Assembly: GCA_050789255.1 (NCBI GenBank)
Contig: JBOZRQ010000046.1
Coordinates: 62,001 to 126,000 of the forward strand
Length of the DNA: 64,000 bases
Direction of reading: 5' to 3'
Source of the DNA: JBOZRQ01 sp050789255
GTDB taxonomy: Bacteria; Bacillota; Sulfobacillia; Symbiobacteriales; Symbiobacteriaceae
In this document: positions 17,701 through 28,200 of the stretch, piece after piece
How positions within the stretch are numbered: the first letter of the stretch is position 1
How the letters are laid out: every line of letters starts with the position of its first letter
Program-made: the position numbers and the translations under genes
The notes under the pieces: generated by a model
What the model was told of the DNA's origin: nothing
What the model saw: only the letters and a program-made list of their open reading frames with translations
Database searches by the model: none

Positions 17701-19216
17701 CGTGCTGACCTACGAGGAGTACCATCCCTTTGGCACCACGGCCTACCGGTCGGCCCGCTCGGCGGCCGAGGCTTCGCTGAAGCGCTACCGCTACATCGGG
17801 CGGGAGCGCGACGACGAGACCGGGCTCTACTACTGCGGCGCCCGGTACTACGCCCCCTGGCTCGCCCGCTGGACCAGTTCCGACCCGGCGGGTTACGCCG
17901 ACGGATTGAACCTTTACGCATATGCCCATAACAACCCAATTGCGCTCGCCGACCCGGGCGGGCGGACGGCCGGCCCCCGAAGCGGGACGGGCGCCGTCGC
18001 CTGGATCGTACCGCCCGAGGTGACTACGGTCCGGCGGTTTGAGGCCTGGGCCCGCCAGGCGGGAGTCCGCTACACGGGCACACCCACCTACAACCAGCGC
18101 ACCCATGTTTGGTCGGTGGACAGCTGGTCCAGGGTGCGAAAGGGCACAGGGGGGGCAGCCCCGGTTACCCCGCCCGCGACCCCACCCCCTGCCGCCGCCA
18201 CGCCGCCGCCCGCAGCTGCGGCGCCGCCCCCGGCTGCCGCCGCACCGCCGGCCGCCACCCCACCGAATTCAGACTTCGGCAACATTGCTCCGTATGATGA
18301 GCAGCCACCGGCGGTTCGCGGGCCCATTCCTGCGGGCAAGACCCAGGGGCCCCGCCTGACGGAGAATGAACACCCCATGCCCCATGCCCACCTCGGCGAG
18401 TTGACCCGCAACCCCACCACTGGCCAGCCCGACTACACCGACGACATGTACCACAGTGACATCACCTTGCGGTGGGAACGGCGGGCAGCCCTCGACAAGA
18501 CCAACACGGGCCCCACCTCGGACAACCGCTGGCTGGACCGGCTGCGCGGGGGAGGGCGGATCAACTACCGCGAGGATATCTTTGAGCGCAGCCGGAGCGA
18601 GATGATGCGGGCGGCCCGCGCGACCAACTCTGCGGTCACGGAAGAGAACATCAACACCGCCATTCTCTCGCAGGAAGGCAACCTCTTCCGTACCGTGCCG
18701 CTGGACCAGGTGTTAAGCCGGCTCCCGGCCCCGCCGCCCTCCCTGGGGCAGCGGATCATCGGCTCAATACGCCGGGGGCTCTTTGAGACCACCGCCGGAC
18801 GCGTCTCCCTTGGCGTTGGCGGTGCGCTCGCCCGCTCGATCATCCCAGGCTTCGTCGAGACCGAGATGGTCGTGGTGGGCGCGGGGCAGTACCTGCTCAC
18901 CTCCGGCGCCGCTGCGGCTCCAGGCGTAGGGGCGGTCGCCAACGCCCTGATCGCATCGCCGGGCGCCGCCACATCTGCCGTGCTGGCAGGCGGTGTCGCC
19001 GGCTACTTCGTGGGCGACGCCGTGGAGTCCGCCGTCACAGAGGCCACGGGGAGCAGGGGGGCCGGCGTGGCGGCGGGGACGCTTTCGGGTGCGGCTGCGG
19101 GCGCCGCCATTGGCGCGGCGATTGGCTCGATTGTTCCGGGACTTGGCACCGCGGTCGGCGCTCTGATCGGCGGGCTGGCTGGTGCAGCTGCAGGGTTCAT
19201 CGGCTCCTACTGGTAA
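11771..19216 (+). CDS. fused TcB-TcC component of a Tc (insecticidal toxin complex) system, RHS repeat protein
   Basis: A 2481-residue protein starting at GTG 11771, 6 bases after GGAGGAG. Order: an SpvB-like N-terminal domain (ELFTVNTARGSGTMAISLPL, about residues 45-330); VCBS/FG-GAP-type beta-propeller repeats (DLTGDGRPDLLL, DMNGDGLPDLVRI, DLDGTGPADLLYI, about 500-650); TcdB-type middle domains; many RHS/YD repeats (YDALGRPV, YEYDALGNL); and the RHS core signature RERDDETGLYYCGARYYAPW...GLNLYAYAHNNP ending near residue 2063. The core is followed by about 418 variable residues: a Pro/Ala linker (about 2128-2168), a polar domain without recognised family and a Gly/Ala-rich hydrophobic tail (about 2337-2480). 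In known Tc toxins the B-C shell encapsulates the self-cleaved C-terminal effector and docks on the TcA pore; the TcA gene follows at once. The nature of this effector is unknown. Confidence 0.9.
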   Translation: MKPVVSPFPSGGGEAAPRPSSPVQLPQPTLPSGGGALRGIDELFTVNTARGSGTMAISLPLSPGRSGFTPTLSLTYDSGAGNGPFGLGWTLTAGAVSRRTDRSLPRYQDDDESDTFLIGGDELVPRLVQQGAEWVPDTEQVTLSGQDYEVRRYRTRTEGAHARIERWTHRVTREMHWRVITQENLTTLYGRSPQARLSDPGDSRRVYQWFAEEVRDGRGNLIRFTYKAEDSAGVSAALPQEAQRKAGTYAGVYLKRVLYGNRVPHVADDWLFEAVFDYGEHGGQAPAAEESQPWLVRQDPFSTCRAGFEQRTYRLCRRVLMFHHFAELGPGPTLVRALELTYQDQPAASLLVAARQVGYLRNGTLYSSKANPPVHLEYTEPVVSPAVHTLSDAALENLPAGLEPVRFQWADLAGEGLTGILTEAAGAWYYKRNLGEGRFAPLALVAQKPGIAGLQDGMAQLVDLAGDGHLRLLTMSEAGPGFFGRGANGEWLPFAPFGSNPNVDWSDPNLRALDLTGDGRPDLLLTGDEVLVWYASLGEDGYAPAESVPWAPNEEEGPRLLFAEGSQSVYLADMNGDGLPDLVRIRNGSVCYWPNLGYGRFGARVTMDGAPWFDEPDLFHPGRLRLADLDGTGPADLLYIGRDGIRLYQNCAGNSWAPGQLLVGVPVPDDPSAVTVVDLLGRGTACLVLSSPLPGRSAPVLYADLMGGRKPYLLSVIRNNLGKETRLTYAASTQFYRADEEAGKPWVTRLPFPVQVVEKVEVRDLIQGHRFTTRYSYHHGHYDRQEREFCGFGRVDQIDTEEFEQHPHDQPPVLTRTWIHTGALPDMPGSSELFAAEYYRDPAGHLPDLPPSLLPTGLSPADWAEAVRALRGQTLRQEVFALDGTAAQAHPFSVSQHSYSVRLVQPGLQGRRPVMDMVPGESLACHCEREPSEARIAHTIILEADEVGRITRSAAVAYGRPTADPSLPAFVQGEQARMHITLAETDYTNDVVSPDRYRLRVPCETRSYEVSGISPAGAILAREELDAAIAAHTTTLRLLGRSRTYYLRDDLTGALPLGQLESLGLGSHSHHLAMTPDLIAEVYGSRVDGAALSAAGYIHSEGDPGWWMPSGRAIYPADAVDRFYLPTGMQDALGAVSTVTYDTYGLLVEAGTDPLGDQTVAENDYRLLQPWRVTDPNGNRRAVRTDELGLVVRTALMGKDGAGEGDTLDDPTTRLEYDLLRWMNEGKPAMLHTFTREKHGAANPRWQEAYTYFDGLGRQVMVKVQAEPGLAKRVNPDGTVVEVDTTPALRWVGNGRTVVNNKGNPVRQYEPYFSVTPEYEEHGALVELGVNTVVTYDALGRPVRSDMPDGTFTRVEFTPWLQRSYDANDTVLESDWYALRGSPSPAGPEPTEPEQRAAWLAARHANTPAVLHFDSLGRAIYTVADNGPHGLRTTRVEMDLARSRVRLFDAAGRQVLFTVSDLLGFPIHTEHMERGARQVLPDILRQPAAMWDGPDRLFRITYDGAHRPVSMRVAEGAGPERTLFHHVYGDAHPDAGALNLRGQLHQIYDQAGVTTIERCDFKGTVVQARQRIARNYQGPVDWTAVAAAPTLAAKLAAAEPLLEPGSFQTEAATDALGRPEFLRLPDNTEFRPSFGAGNFMQTLQVHIRGGAATPFLAGADHDARGKRLQATLGNGTVIRATLDPLTDRPMRMRTVRTADGAVLQDLRYIYDAAGLITQYSDEAQQTLYFANAVVRAEGLYEYDALYQLVRATGREHAGGVNDLPRSDGDLPPASPPHINDAAAVRTYTETYEYDALGNLTTLRHTAPGASWTRRYQYESATNRLSANSRPGDPDAGPFTAGYTHDTHGNMTRMPHLTTLVWNELDQLTQVDLGGGGRAWYVYGAGGQRVRKVVERSAGTRQERIYLGSLEIYREYRNGTLVLERQTLHVADAGGRIAQVDTKTVDLDDPADLFLPLIRYQFGNAVGSATLETDGTGAVLTYEEYHPFGTTAYRSARSAAEASLKRYRYIGRERDDETGLYYCGARYYAPWLARWTSSDPAGYADGLNLYAYAHNNPIALADPGGRTAGPRSGTGAVAWIVPPEVTTVRRFEAWARQAGVRYTGTPTYNQRTHVWSVDSWSRVRKGTGGAAPVTPPATPPPAAATPPPAAAAPPPAAAAPPAATPPNSDFGNIAPYDEQPPAVRGPIPAGKTQGPRLTENEHPMPHAHLGELTRNPTTGQPDYTDDMYHSDITLRWERRAALDKTNTGPTSDNRWLDRLRGGGRINYREDIFERSRSEMMRAARATNSAVTEENINTAILSQEGNLFRTVPLDQVLSRLPAPPPSLGQRIIGSIRRGLFETTAGRVSLGVGGALARSIIPGFVETEMVVVGAGQYLLTSGAAAAPGVGAVANALIASPGAATSAVLAGGVAGYFVGDAVESAVTEATGSRGAGVAAGTLSGAAAGAAIGAAIGSIVPGLGTAVGALIGGLAGAAAGFIGSYW

Positions 19217-19238
19217 GAAGCGGGGAGGCAAACTAATC

Positions 19239-22200
19239 ATGCGGTTGGTCATACAGGGACAGGTTTTCCGGTCCGGCCGCCCCTTGGGTGGGGCCCAGGT
19301 CACCTTTTTGACGCAGGAGCCCAAGGCCCAAGCCGTAATGGGCGAGGCCACCACCGGCGAGGATGGCCGGTACCGGTGGACCCATAAGCCGGAGGGCGCC
19401 GCCCCCAAGCAGGTACTGGTCCGTGCCGCCGCCGGGGGGCAGACGCTCGCTGAGACGACGGTGGTGCTCGACCGGCCGGTCCATACAGTGAATCTGGAAG
19501 TGTCGGCAGAGGAACTGTCGGAGTACGAGCGTCTGGAGTCGGCGCTCAGTGAACTGTTCTCCGGGAAGCTGCCCGAGGTGCTCAGCCCGCAGCAGACCGT
19601 GGAGATCGCAGAGCAGACGGGATTTGCCCAGGGGGCGATCCAGGCCTACATGGGCGCCCGCGGCTTGCACCGGGGCAGGCCGTCCGTACCGGCTGAAGTG
19701 TTCTATGCGCTCATGCGGGACGGCCAGTTGAAGGGCCTGGGCGATCTTTCGCTGCAGCGCCCGGATATCGCCTCGGCATTGAAGGGCGCCCTGGACCGGA
19801 GGACTGTGCCGGCGCATCTGAAAGAGAAGATTGCCGCCGCTGAAGCTGAACTCACCCGCATGCATGACGAGGTGCGGGCTGTGGGGGCCGGGCGCCTGGT
19901 CTCAACCCTGGGGGAGGGCGTGCCGGAAGCGATCCGCCAGAAGCTGAGGGAGCGGGTGGCAGCGCATGGCGGTCCCCTGGGCCATCTGTGGCACAGCCTC
20001 AGGGAGGACCCGGGTTTTCAGGCGCCCGAGGTGCGGGCGGAGGTCTCCTTCGTGCTGAAGCTGGCGGAGGTCACGGGCTCCAACCTTTCCCTGCTCGAAG
20101 GCTTGCAGCGGCGGCGGATGAAGGGGGAGCACCCGGCCCGTGCCCTCGCTAACCTCAGCGAGAGCGAGTGGGCCGAACTGGTGCGGGCCAGCCTGGCCAA
20201 TGGTGAGGCGATCCCGGACCATATCCCCGGCGAGGAGCCATCGGAGCGGGAGCAGCACTACGCTGCACGTGTGCGGGAGACCTTCGCCGCGGCCTTTGCC
20301 ACGGACATGGTGGCCGCAGCCTTGAAACGGGAGGCGCAGCTGCCAGCTGCCGCCGCGCAGGTGGCCTCTGCCACGCTGGAGCGGGGCGCAACCGCCGGCG
20401 AGGGGCCGGCGCCCCACCGGGCGGACCTGCTCACCCGGGAGGCGCGCATGTTCCCCGGGTTTGATCCGGACAAGGCCCTGGATCAGGCCGGCGAATCCGG
20501 CGTGGTGCGCAATCCGATCCGGGAGGGCGCGGTGCGCTTCTTCGATCAGGCACCAGACTTCGATCTTACCGTGACCCAGATCGACCAGTACCTGCGGCAG
20601 CACGGGGAGCGGGTTCTGGACGGCATACCGGAGGAGAACCGCGGGCATGTGACCGCCTTCCTCAAGCGCTTGCAGCGGGCCTTCCAGGTGACCCCCCGGT
20701 ATGACCAGATCAAGGAGCTTCTGGGCGAGGGGCTCGACTCCGCCGTGGCGATCAGCTCCATTGGGGCGGAGGCATTTGTCACCCGGTTTGGCGGCGTCCT
20801 GGGCGGTGAGGAGTCGGCACGGCGGGTTCACAGCCGGGCACGCTTCGTCACGGCCATGACCACCAGCCTGTACGGCACCGTGCACCAGGCCATCAATGAC
20901 GTGACGCCCATGGCTCTGGGCGGCCCCAGCCTGGCAGCGACGCTGCGCGAGCAGTTCCCGACCTGGAACAGCCTGTTCGGCCGCAGCGACCTCTGCGACT
21001 GCCCTCACTGCCGATCGGTCTACAGTCCCGCGGCCTACCTGACCGATCTGCTTCACTACTTGGCGCCCACAGAGCCGCCCCTGGGCTACACCCTGGACAC
21101 TGTCCCGCTGGATTTCCTGCGGCGGCGGCGACCGGACCTGGAGCAGCTCCTGCTGACCTGTGAGAACACCAACACCACCTTGCCCTACGTAGACCTGGTC
21201 AACGAGGTCCTCGAAAGCTACGTGGACCGCGGGGCGGCGGTGGTCAATAACACCTCGAAGGGGGCCACCGAGGAGTCGCTCTCTGTACATCGGGAGTACG
21301 GCGCCCCGTTTGTTGAGTCGATTTCGGACAACGCTTACAGCCAGGTGGCCGCTGCGGTCTACCCATTCACGCTGCCGTTCGACCGCAACCTGGAGGTGGT
21401 GCGCTCCTTCCTGGGCCACCTGGGTTCGAGCCGCTTCGAGGCCATGCGGACCTTCCGCCGGGCCGATTGGCGGGAGGCCGAGGCGACGGAGTCCCTGGGG
21501 CTCTCCCCGACCGACCGGGCGATTTTCCGGGAGCGGACTCCCCATCAACTGTGGGAGCTGTACGGGTATGCCAGCGACTACGTCACAACCCCGGGCCTGC
21601 TCGGGCAGTACTACCCCAACACCACGATGACCGGCGCCCCCTTTGTGCGCCTGGATCCGGTCGTCAAGTTCGACTGGGGGGGAGGGTCGCCGGCGCCAGC
21701 CGTGCCCATTACGGACTTCAGCGCGGTCTGGACGGCCCGGTTTGTCGCCCCGGCTACGGGTACCTATACCTTCTATACCTTTACCGATGACGGCGTCCGG
21801 CTCTATGTGAACGGAGCGCTCCTGATCGACAAGTGGATCCTCCAGGGCGCCACGGAGTGGAGCGCGCAGGTGAACCTGCAGCAGGGAGTCACCTACGACC
21901 TGCGCATGGAGTACTACGAGCACCAGGGTGCGGCGGTCGCACAACTGCATTGCGCGGGTCCGAACTTGCCGAAGCAGGCAGTCGGGCCGAACCTTGTGCA
22001 TGTGCGTCGCTACTGGACCGATGACCTGAAGTGGATTCCAACCTTCCTGCAGCGCACAGGGATCACATTTGAGGAACTGGTCGACCTGCTCTCCACCCGA
22101 TTCATCAACCCCAACCCGAGCGCCCCCACCGTGAGGATTCAGTTCCAAGGCGACCCGACAAACCTGGACACAAGTTACCTGGAGGGGCTCCGGGATGGAG

Positions 22201-25200
22201 GGGACTGGCCGCTGCACCGCATTCACCGGTTCCTGCGCCTGTGGCGGCGGGTGGGCGGCACCATGGCCGACCTGGACCTCTCGCTCATGACCCTGGGCCG
22301 CCATCGGAGGCGCTTCCTGCGCCGGTACGCCGACGCCCTGCGCCTGAAGGCCGACCTGGCGGCCAGCTTCGGGGCCGACCTGCCCCTGCAGGCGCTGATC
22401 TCCCTGTGGAGCGACCTGAACACCCACGGAGCCGATGCCTATTACCTCTCCCTCTTCCAGAACAAGGCGGTCTTCAGCCCGTTGGACCCCGACTTTGCGC
22501 TGAAGGCGGATCGCACGGGGCCGGTGGGAGTCAGCGCCACAATCACCAGCAAGGCGCCCCTGCTGCTGGCCGCGCTGCGGCTGACGCCGCCCGACCTGGC
22601 GGCAATCCGGGCGCACACTGGCCTTGCGGGCAATCAGACGATTACCTTGGGGCACCTCTCCCTACTGCAGCGCTACGCACTGCTCGCTCGCACCCTGAGG
22701 CTGGCGGTGCCCGAGCTGATCCTGCTCGAACGGCTCACCAACATCAACCCCTTTGCCAACCCCGACCAGACCGCCAAGTTCGTCATGGTGCTCAAGGGGA
22801 TCCGTGCCGCCGGGTTCACGGTTTCCATGCTTCAGTACCTGCTCACCGGTGAGGCGCCGGCGGGCAGCAGCCTAGCTCCCTCTGCAGCGGCGGTCACATC
22901 GCTGTGTAACTCCCTGCAGACCGGTCTTGCGCGGATCCAGCAGGAGAGCGCCCCGCCGGGGAATCCGAGTGCAATGCAACTGCGGGAGTTCCTTGCGGCA
23001 CTGCTGACCCCGGAGGCGGCCTCGGTGGCGGTTCAGTTGGCCGAGGGCACGGCGCCCGGCACAAATACGGACAAGGCTGCCTTCATTGCAGCCCAACTGA
23101 CGTTCCTACCACTGGCACAGGCCGAGGCGCTGCTGCTGGCTCCGCTGGGGAGCGACCCGGAGCAGAGCCGCCTGGAGCGGCGCAACTTCATCGCGACGCA
23201 CGCCGGCGCCCGTATTCAGGCCACGCTCAGTCGCACCCTGGTGCTGCGCACGCTCAGTGACAACCTCGGCCTGACCGAAGCGATGGCCGAAGTGCTCACA
23301 GAGCAGGTTCTGCGCTCGGCGGCAGGGGATCCATCCAAGCCGGCTCTGACAGACTTGATGTCGCCGGCGGCAGCGGCCTTCGTTCCCACCTACCACCGGC
23401 TCTACAAGGTCGCACAACTGGTGAAGGCCCTGCGGCTCACCACCGAAGAGGTCGCCTACGTGCAGGCTCACGGCGCAGACTTTGCCGGGCTGGATTTCAA
23501 CCTCTGGCCGGCGGACGCCCCTGTCGCGGAGGCGCAGGCTGAAACCCTGTTTACCTATTGGGAACAGCTGCGCATGCTGGCCGCGGCCCGCCGCGACCTG
23601 CCCCCTGCGCAGGGCCCGCTGGTGGACATGTTCACCGTGGCCAAGGAGACCGGCTCCACCCTACAAGGGGTGACGGCCGTGCTGGCGAAGCTCACCGGCT
23701 GGAATCCGACCACGTTGGCGTACGTGTGCGGTCCGGCGGGGCTTGGGCTTTCGCCCGGCCAGTTTGGTAACGCAGCGGTGCTGGAGCGGGTGCGGGCGGC
23801 CATGGAACTGGTGGCGCGCACAGGGGTGCCCGCTGAGGCGCTGATCGCCTGGGGCACTACGGCCGCCAGCGCCGCCCAGGCGAGAAGCGTGCGTGAAACG
23901 GTCAAGGCCAAGTACGATGAAAAGGGTTGGCTCAAGGCGGCCCTGCCGGTATCGGAGCGGCTCCGCGGGCTTCAGCGAGACGCCCTGGTGGCCTATGTGC
24001 TGACCCTGCCTGCAATCCGCAACCAGGCGATCACCAACGCCAACCAGCTCTTCGAGTACTTCTTGCTTGATACCCAAATGGATCCGACCATCAAGACCAC
24101 CCGGATCAAGCAAGCGATCTCGTCTGTCCAGCTGTTTGTACAGCGCTGCTTCCTCAACCTGGAGCCCGACGTTCCACTTTATCTGATGGATCTCGACATC
24201 TGGGAGTGGATGAAGAACTACCGGGTGTGGGAGGCGAACCGAAAGGTCTTCCTCTACCCGGAGAACTGGATCGAGCCTGACCTTCGCCGGGACAAGACCC
24301 CGCTCTTCAAGGAGCTGGAAGAGGCCCTGATGCAGGGGGAGGTCAACGAGGAGAACGTCGAGCGGGCGCTGCGCAAGTATCTTGAAGGCATGGTGGAACT
24401 GTCCCGGCTTGAAGTGGTGGCCGTCGCCAAGGAGTACGCAGGCTGGATGTACGGCGGCTGGAACTACCATGTCATTGGCCGTTCCGCGGCGGCCCCGCGC
24501 ACCTACTACCATCGCAGGTACGTTAAGGGGGTCTGGCAGCCCTGGGAACGCCTGGACCTTGATATTCAAGGGGACCACCTGTTCCTGTGGTACAACGGCA
24601 CCTTGCAGCTTTACTGGCCCACCTTCGAGAAGGTCACCGACCCGATCAGCGGATCGATTCCGCAGAGCCAGAACCCCCGTTACCGGTGGGAGATCAAGCT
24701 GGCTTTCAGCGAATTCAAACACGGCAAGTGGACGCCGAGGCGCGTGATCAACCAACCGCTGCGGAGTTGGTATCTCGACGAGGTGACCTGGACCCAGCCG
24801 GACATCTCCAAGGTGGAATCGATCAACTTCCGGGGCGAGAGCACCTCCGCCAGCGTCAACGACCGCTGGGTCCCGGCGTTCCGGATCGTCGCTTCGGCCT
24901 GGCGTCCGCAGAACGACGAGAACTTCCGGGAGATCGGCTCGTTCCTCATCCTCAAGGGGATCAGCGAGGTGCGCGTGGAGAGTGGCTGGTGGGTCTACCA
25001 CATGCCTGTTCCGCCTGAAAGCCGGTTCTATCATTCGCACCTGAAGGCGGACAGCGCCTGGCAACTGGTGGTGCCAACCCGCGGCCGCTTCTACTACGAG
25101 ACAACCACCCCTTACACCACGGTGCTGGGCAAGGCGAGTCCTTACCGGCTTGCCTATGTCAGCGACTGGGGCCTGCGCCTCAACGCCCAGACTCCCTTCG

Positions 25201-28200
25201 TCTACCAGGACGCCGAGCGGACCTACCTGGCCGCCCCCGTGCTGGAAAACGAGATCAACCGTAAGTTCATGAACCTGTTCCATCCCTTTGGTGAGCAGTT
25301 CCTCGCTGGACTGAACGGGGGGAGCGTCTCCGACTTCTACCGGAACACCCTGACCTACCAGCGACTGAACAACGACGGAACCGTGCCGGCGTCAAAGTTC
25401 AACACCCTGTACCAGCCGGGTTCTACGGTGCTGACCCCCTATCCGCGCGAGGCCGTGGACTTCAGCTATGGCGGAGCGTACGCCACCTATAACTGGGAGC
25501 TCTTCTTCCACGTTCCCCTGCTGATCGCCACCCGCCTGGGCAAGGAGCAGCGGTTCGAGGAGGCGCAGCGCTGGTTCCACTACATCTTCAACCCGACCGT
25601 CAACTCGAGCGACCCGGTTCCCCAGCGCTACTGGCGCTTCCTTCCCTTCCATGAAAACCTGGAGGATGAGCGCATCTCCCGGCTGCTGACGGCCCTGGCC
25701 GACCCGAACGCTGACCCCGAGCTGAGGGAGGAGGCGGAACGGCAGGTCGCCCAGTGGCAGGAGAACCCCTTTGATCCCCACCTGATCGGGCGCCTCCGTT
25801 TGAGCGCCTACCAGAAGGCCGTGGTCATGAAGTACGTGGACAACCTGATCGCCTGGGCGGACTACCGCTTCGGCCAGAACACGCTGGAGTCGATCAACGA
25901 AGCCACGCAGCTCTATGTCCTTGCCTACAATCTGCTGGGTCCAAAGCCGGAGCGCATCCCGGAGCTGGCGGTGCCCTTGCCTCGTAGCTTTGCGCAACTG
26001 CGCCCCGGGCTGGATGACTTCTCCAACGCCCTGGCCGAGGTGCAGAATCGCTATCCCTTCGTGGTGTCGGGCTCCGGCGGGGGCGGCAGCGGCGGCGCCA
26101 GCGGCCTCGGGCTGGGCTACTCGCTCTACTTTGGCATTCCCCGGAACGACAAGTTGCTGTCTTACTGGGACACCGTGGAGGACCGTCTCTATAAGATCCG
26201 CCATGGGCTGAGCCTGGAGGGCATCGCCCAGACGCTCCCTCTCTTCGACAGCCCGCTGGACCCGGCGATGATGGTGCGCGCCAGCGCCATGGGCGTCAGC
26301 CTGTCGGGCGCCCTGTCCGACCTGAACGCCCCCCTGGGACACTACCGGTTCAGCTACATGCTGGCAAAGGCCGCCGAGTTCTGCCAGGAGGTCCGGTCGC
26401 TGGGCGGCGCCCTGCTGCTGGCCCTGGAAAAGAAGGACGCAGAAGCCCTGGCCGCCCTCCGGGCCGGTCAGGAAAGCAGCCTGCTGCAGTTGGCCCGCGA
26501 CGTGCGTGTCCAGCAGATCAAGGAGGCCAAGTCGGTCCTCGACGGGTTGCGCAAGACCCGAGCGGTCACCGAGTACCGCTACAACCATTACCGGAACCTT
26601 GCGTTCCTGAACCCCTTCGAGCAGGCGCACCTGGGACTGACCGCGACGTCGGCCTTGCTGCAGGCCGGCAGCCAGGCCTCCGACCTGGCTGCCTCCGTCG
26701 CCCGGATGATCCCCGAGATCGACCTGGGCGTCTCGGGCATCTCCTCACCGGTGGCGAAGGCCCGGTTCGGTGGCTCGAACGTGGCCGGGGCGCTGGAGGC
26801 TTTCAGCAAGTACCTGAACATTGGCGCCTCCCTCGCTTACAGCGGGGCCACCCTGAGCGCCGCCATGGGCGGGCACCACCGCCGGGCGGAGGAGTGGCGC
26901 CTACAGGAGAATGTGGCCCAGCGCGAACTCGCCCAGATCGACAAGCAGATGCTGACTGCCGAGATCCGAATCGCTCTGGCGGAGTTGGAGCTGCGCAACC
27001 ACGACAAGCAGGTGGAGAACGCCCGCACCGTGGAGCAGTTCCTCCAGGACAAGTACACCAACCAGGAGCTTTACAACTGGATGGTGACCCAGACATCCGC
27101 CCTGTACTTTCAGGCCTATCAGATGGCCTACAACCTTGCGAAGCGGGCAGAGAGGGCCTTCCGGTTCGAGCGGGGCCTCACCAGCAGCAACTATGTACAG
27201 TTTGGGCACTGGGACAGCCTCAAGAAGGGGCTGCTAGCCGGGGAACGGTTGGCGCTGGACCTGCGACGCCTGGAGATGGCCCACCTGGAGCAGAATGCCC
27301 GGGAGTACGAGGTGAGCAAGCGGGTCTCCCTGATGATGCACGACCCGATGGCCCTGATCGGTCTCAAGCAGACCGGGCGGTGCGAGTTCCGGCTGCCGGA
27401 AGCGCTCTTTGACATGGACTACCCCGGACATTACTTCCGGCGCATTAAGAGCGTGAGCGTCACGATCCCCTGCGTCACCGGGCCCTACACGGGCATTCAT
27501 GGTACGCTGACCCTGCTCTCCAGCGAGATCAGGACCTCCAATGCGGCCACCGGCAGCTACCCGCGCAGCGGTGATGATCCCAGGTTCCTGGTCGACTTCA
27601 GCGCTGTGCAGAGCATCGCCACCAGCCACGCCCAGGAGGACACCGGGCTCTTTGAACTCAGCTTCCGCGATGAGCGCTACCTGCCCTTCGAGGGCGCCGG
27701 GGCCATCTCGCACTGGCGCCTGGAGCTGCCCCCGTATGCCAACGCCTTCGACTTCGACACCATCAGCGACGTCATCATCACCTTGCGCTACACGAGCCGG
27801 GAGGGCGGCGCCCTGCTCGGACAGACGGCGCTCGCCTCGCTCACCCTGCCCGAGCCCGAGGGCCAGGCGCCCTCGCAGCCCGCTGCGGTATTGCCGGCAC
27901 AGCCTGCGCTCCAGCGCATGTTCAGCCTGCGCCATGAGTTCCCGACCGAGTGGCACCGGTTCTTCCACCCGGCTGAAACCGCCCCGGCGCATGCCATGGG
28001 CCTTCAGATCAGCCGGGAGCGGTTCCCCTACCGGTTCCGGAGCCGGAACCCCCAGGTCAGCCAGGTGGAGATCTTCCTGCTCCTGAAGGACGGCGTCGCT
28101 TACGACGGAGCTCCCCTACGCATCTCGCTTCGCCCGGCGGGCGCTTCAGGCCCGGAGACCGCCGATCTGGTCGCCGCCCCGGCTTTCTTCGGCGGGACGC

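Noticed and set aside
15920..18106. 728-codon open frame on the reverse strand inside the TcB-TcC gene
   Set aside because: A typical antisense shadow of a high-GC gene: low-complexity Gly/Val/His/Arg sequence, no family pattern, fully opposite a clear coding sequence.
18154..18265. CRISPR-like or tandem DNA repeat in the Pro/Ala region
   Set aside because: Irregular codon-level repetition within a coding linker; no constant repeat-spacer pattern.
19902..22655. 917-codon open frame on the reverse strand inside the TcA gene
   Set aside because: Antisense shadow with the same biased composition and no ribosome site or domain.
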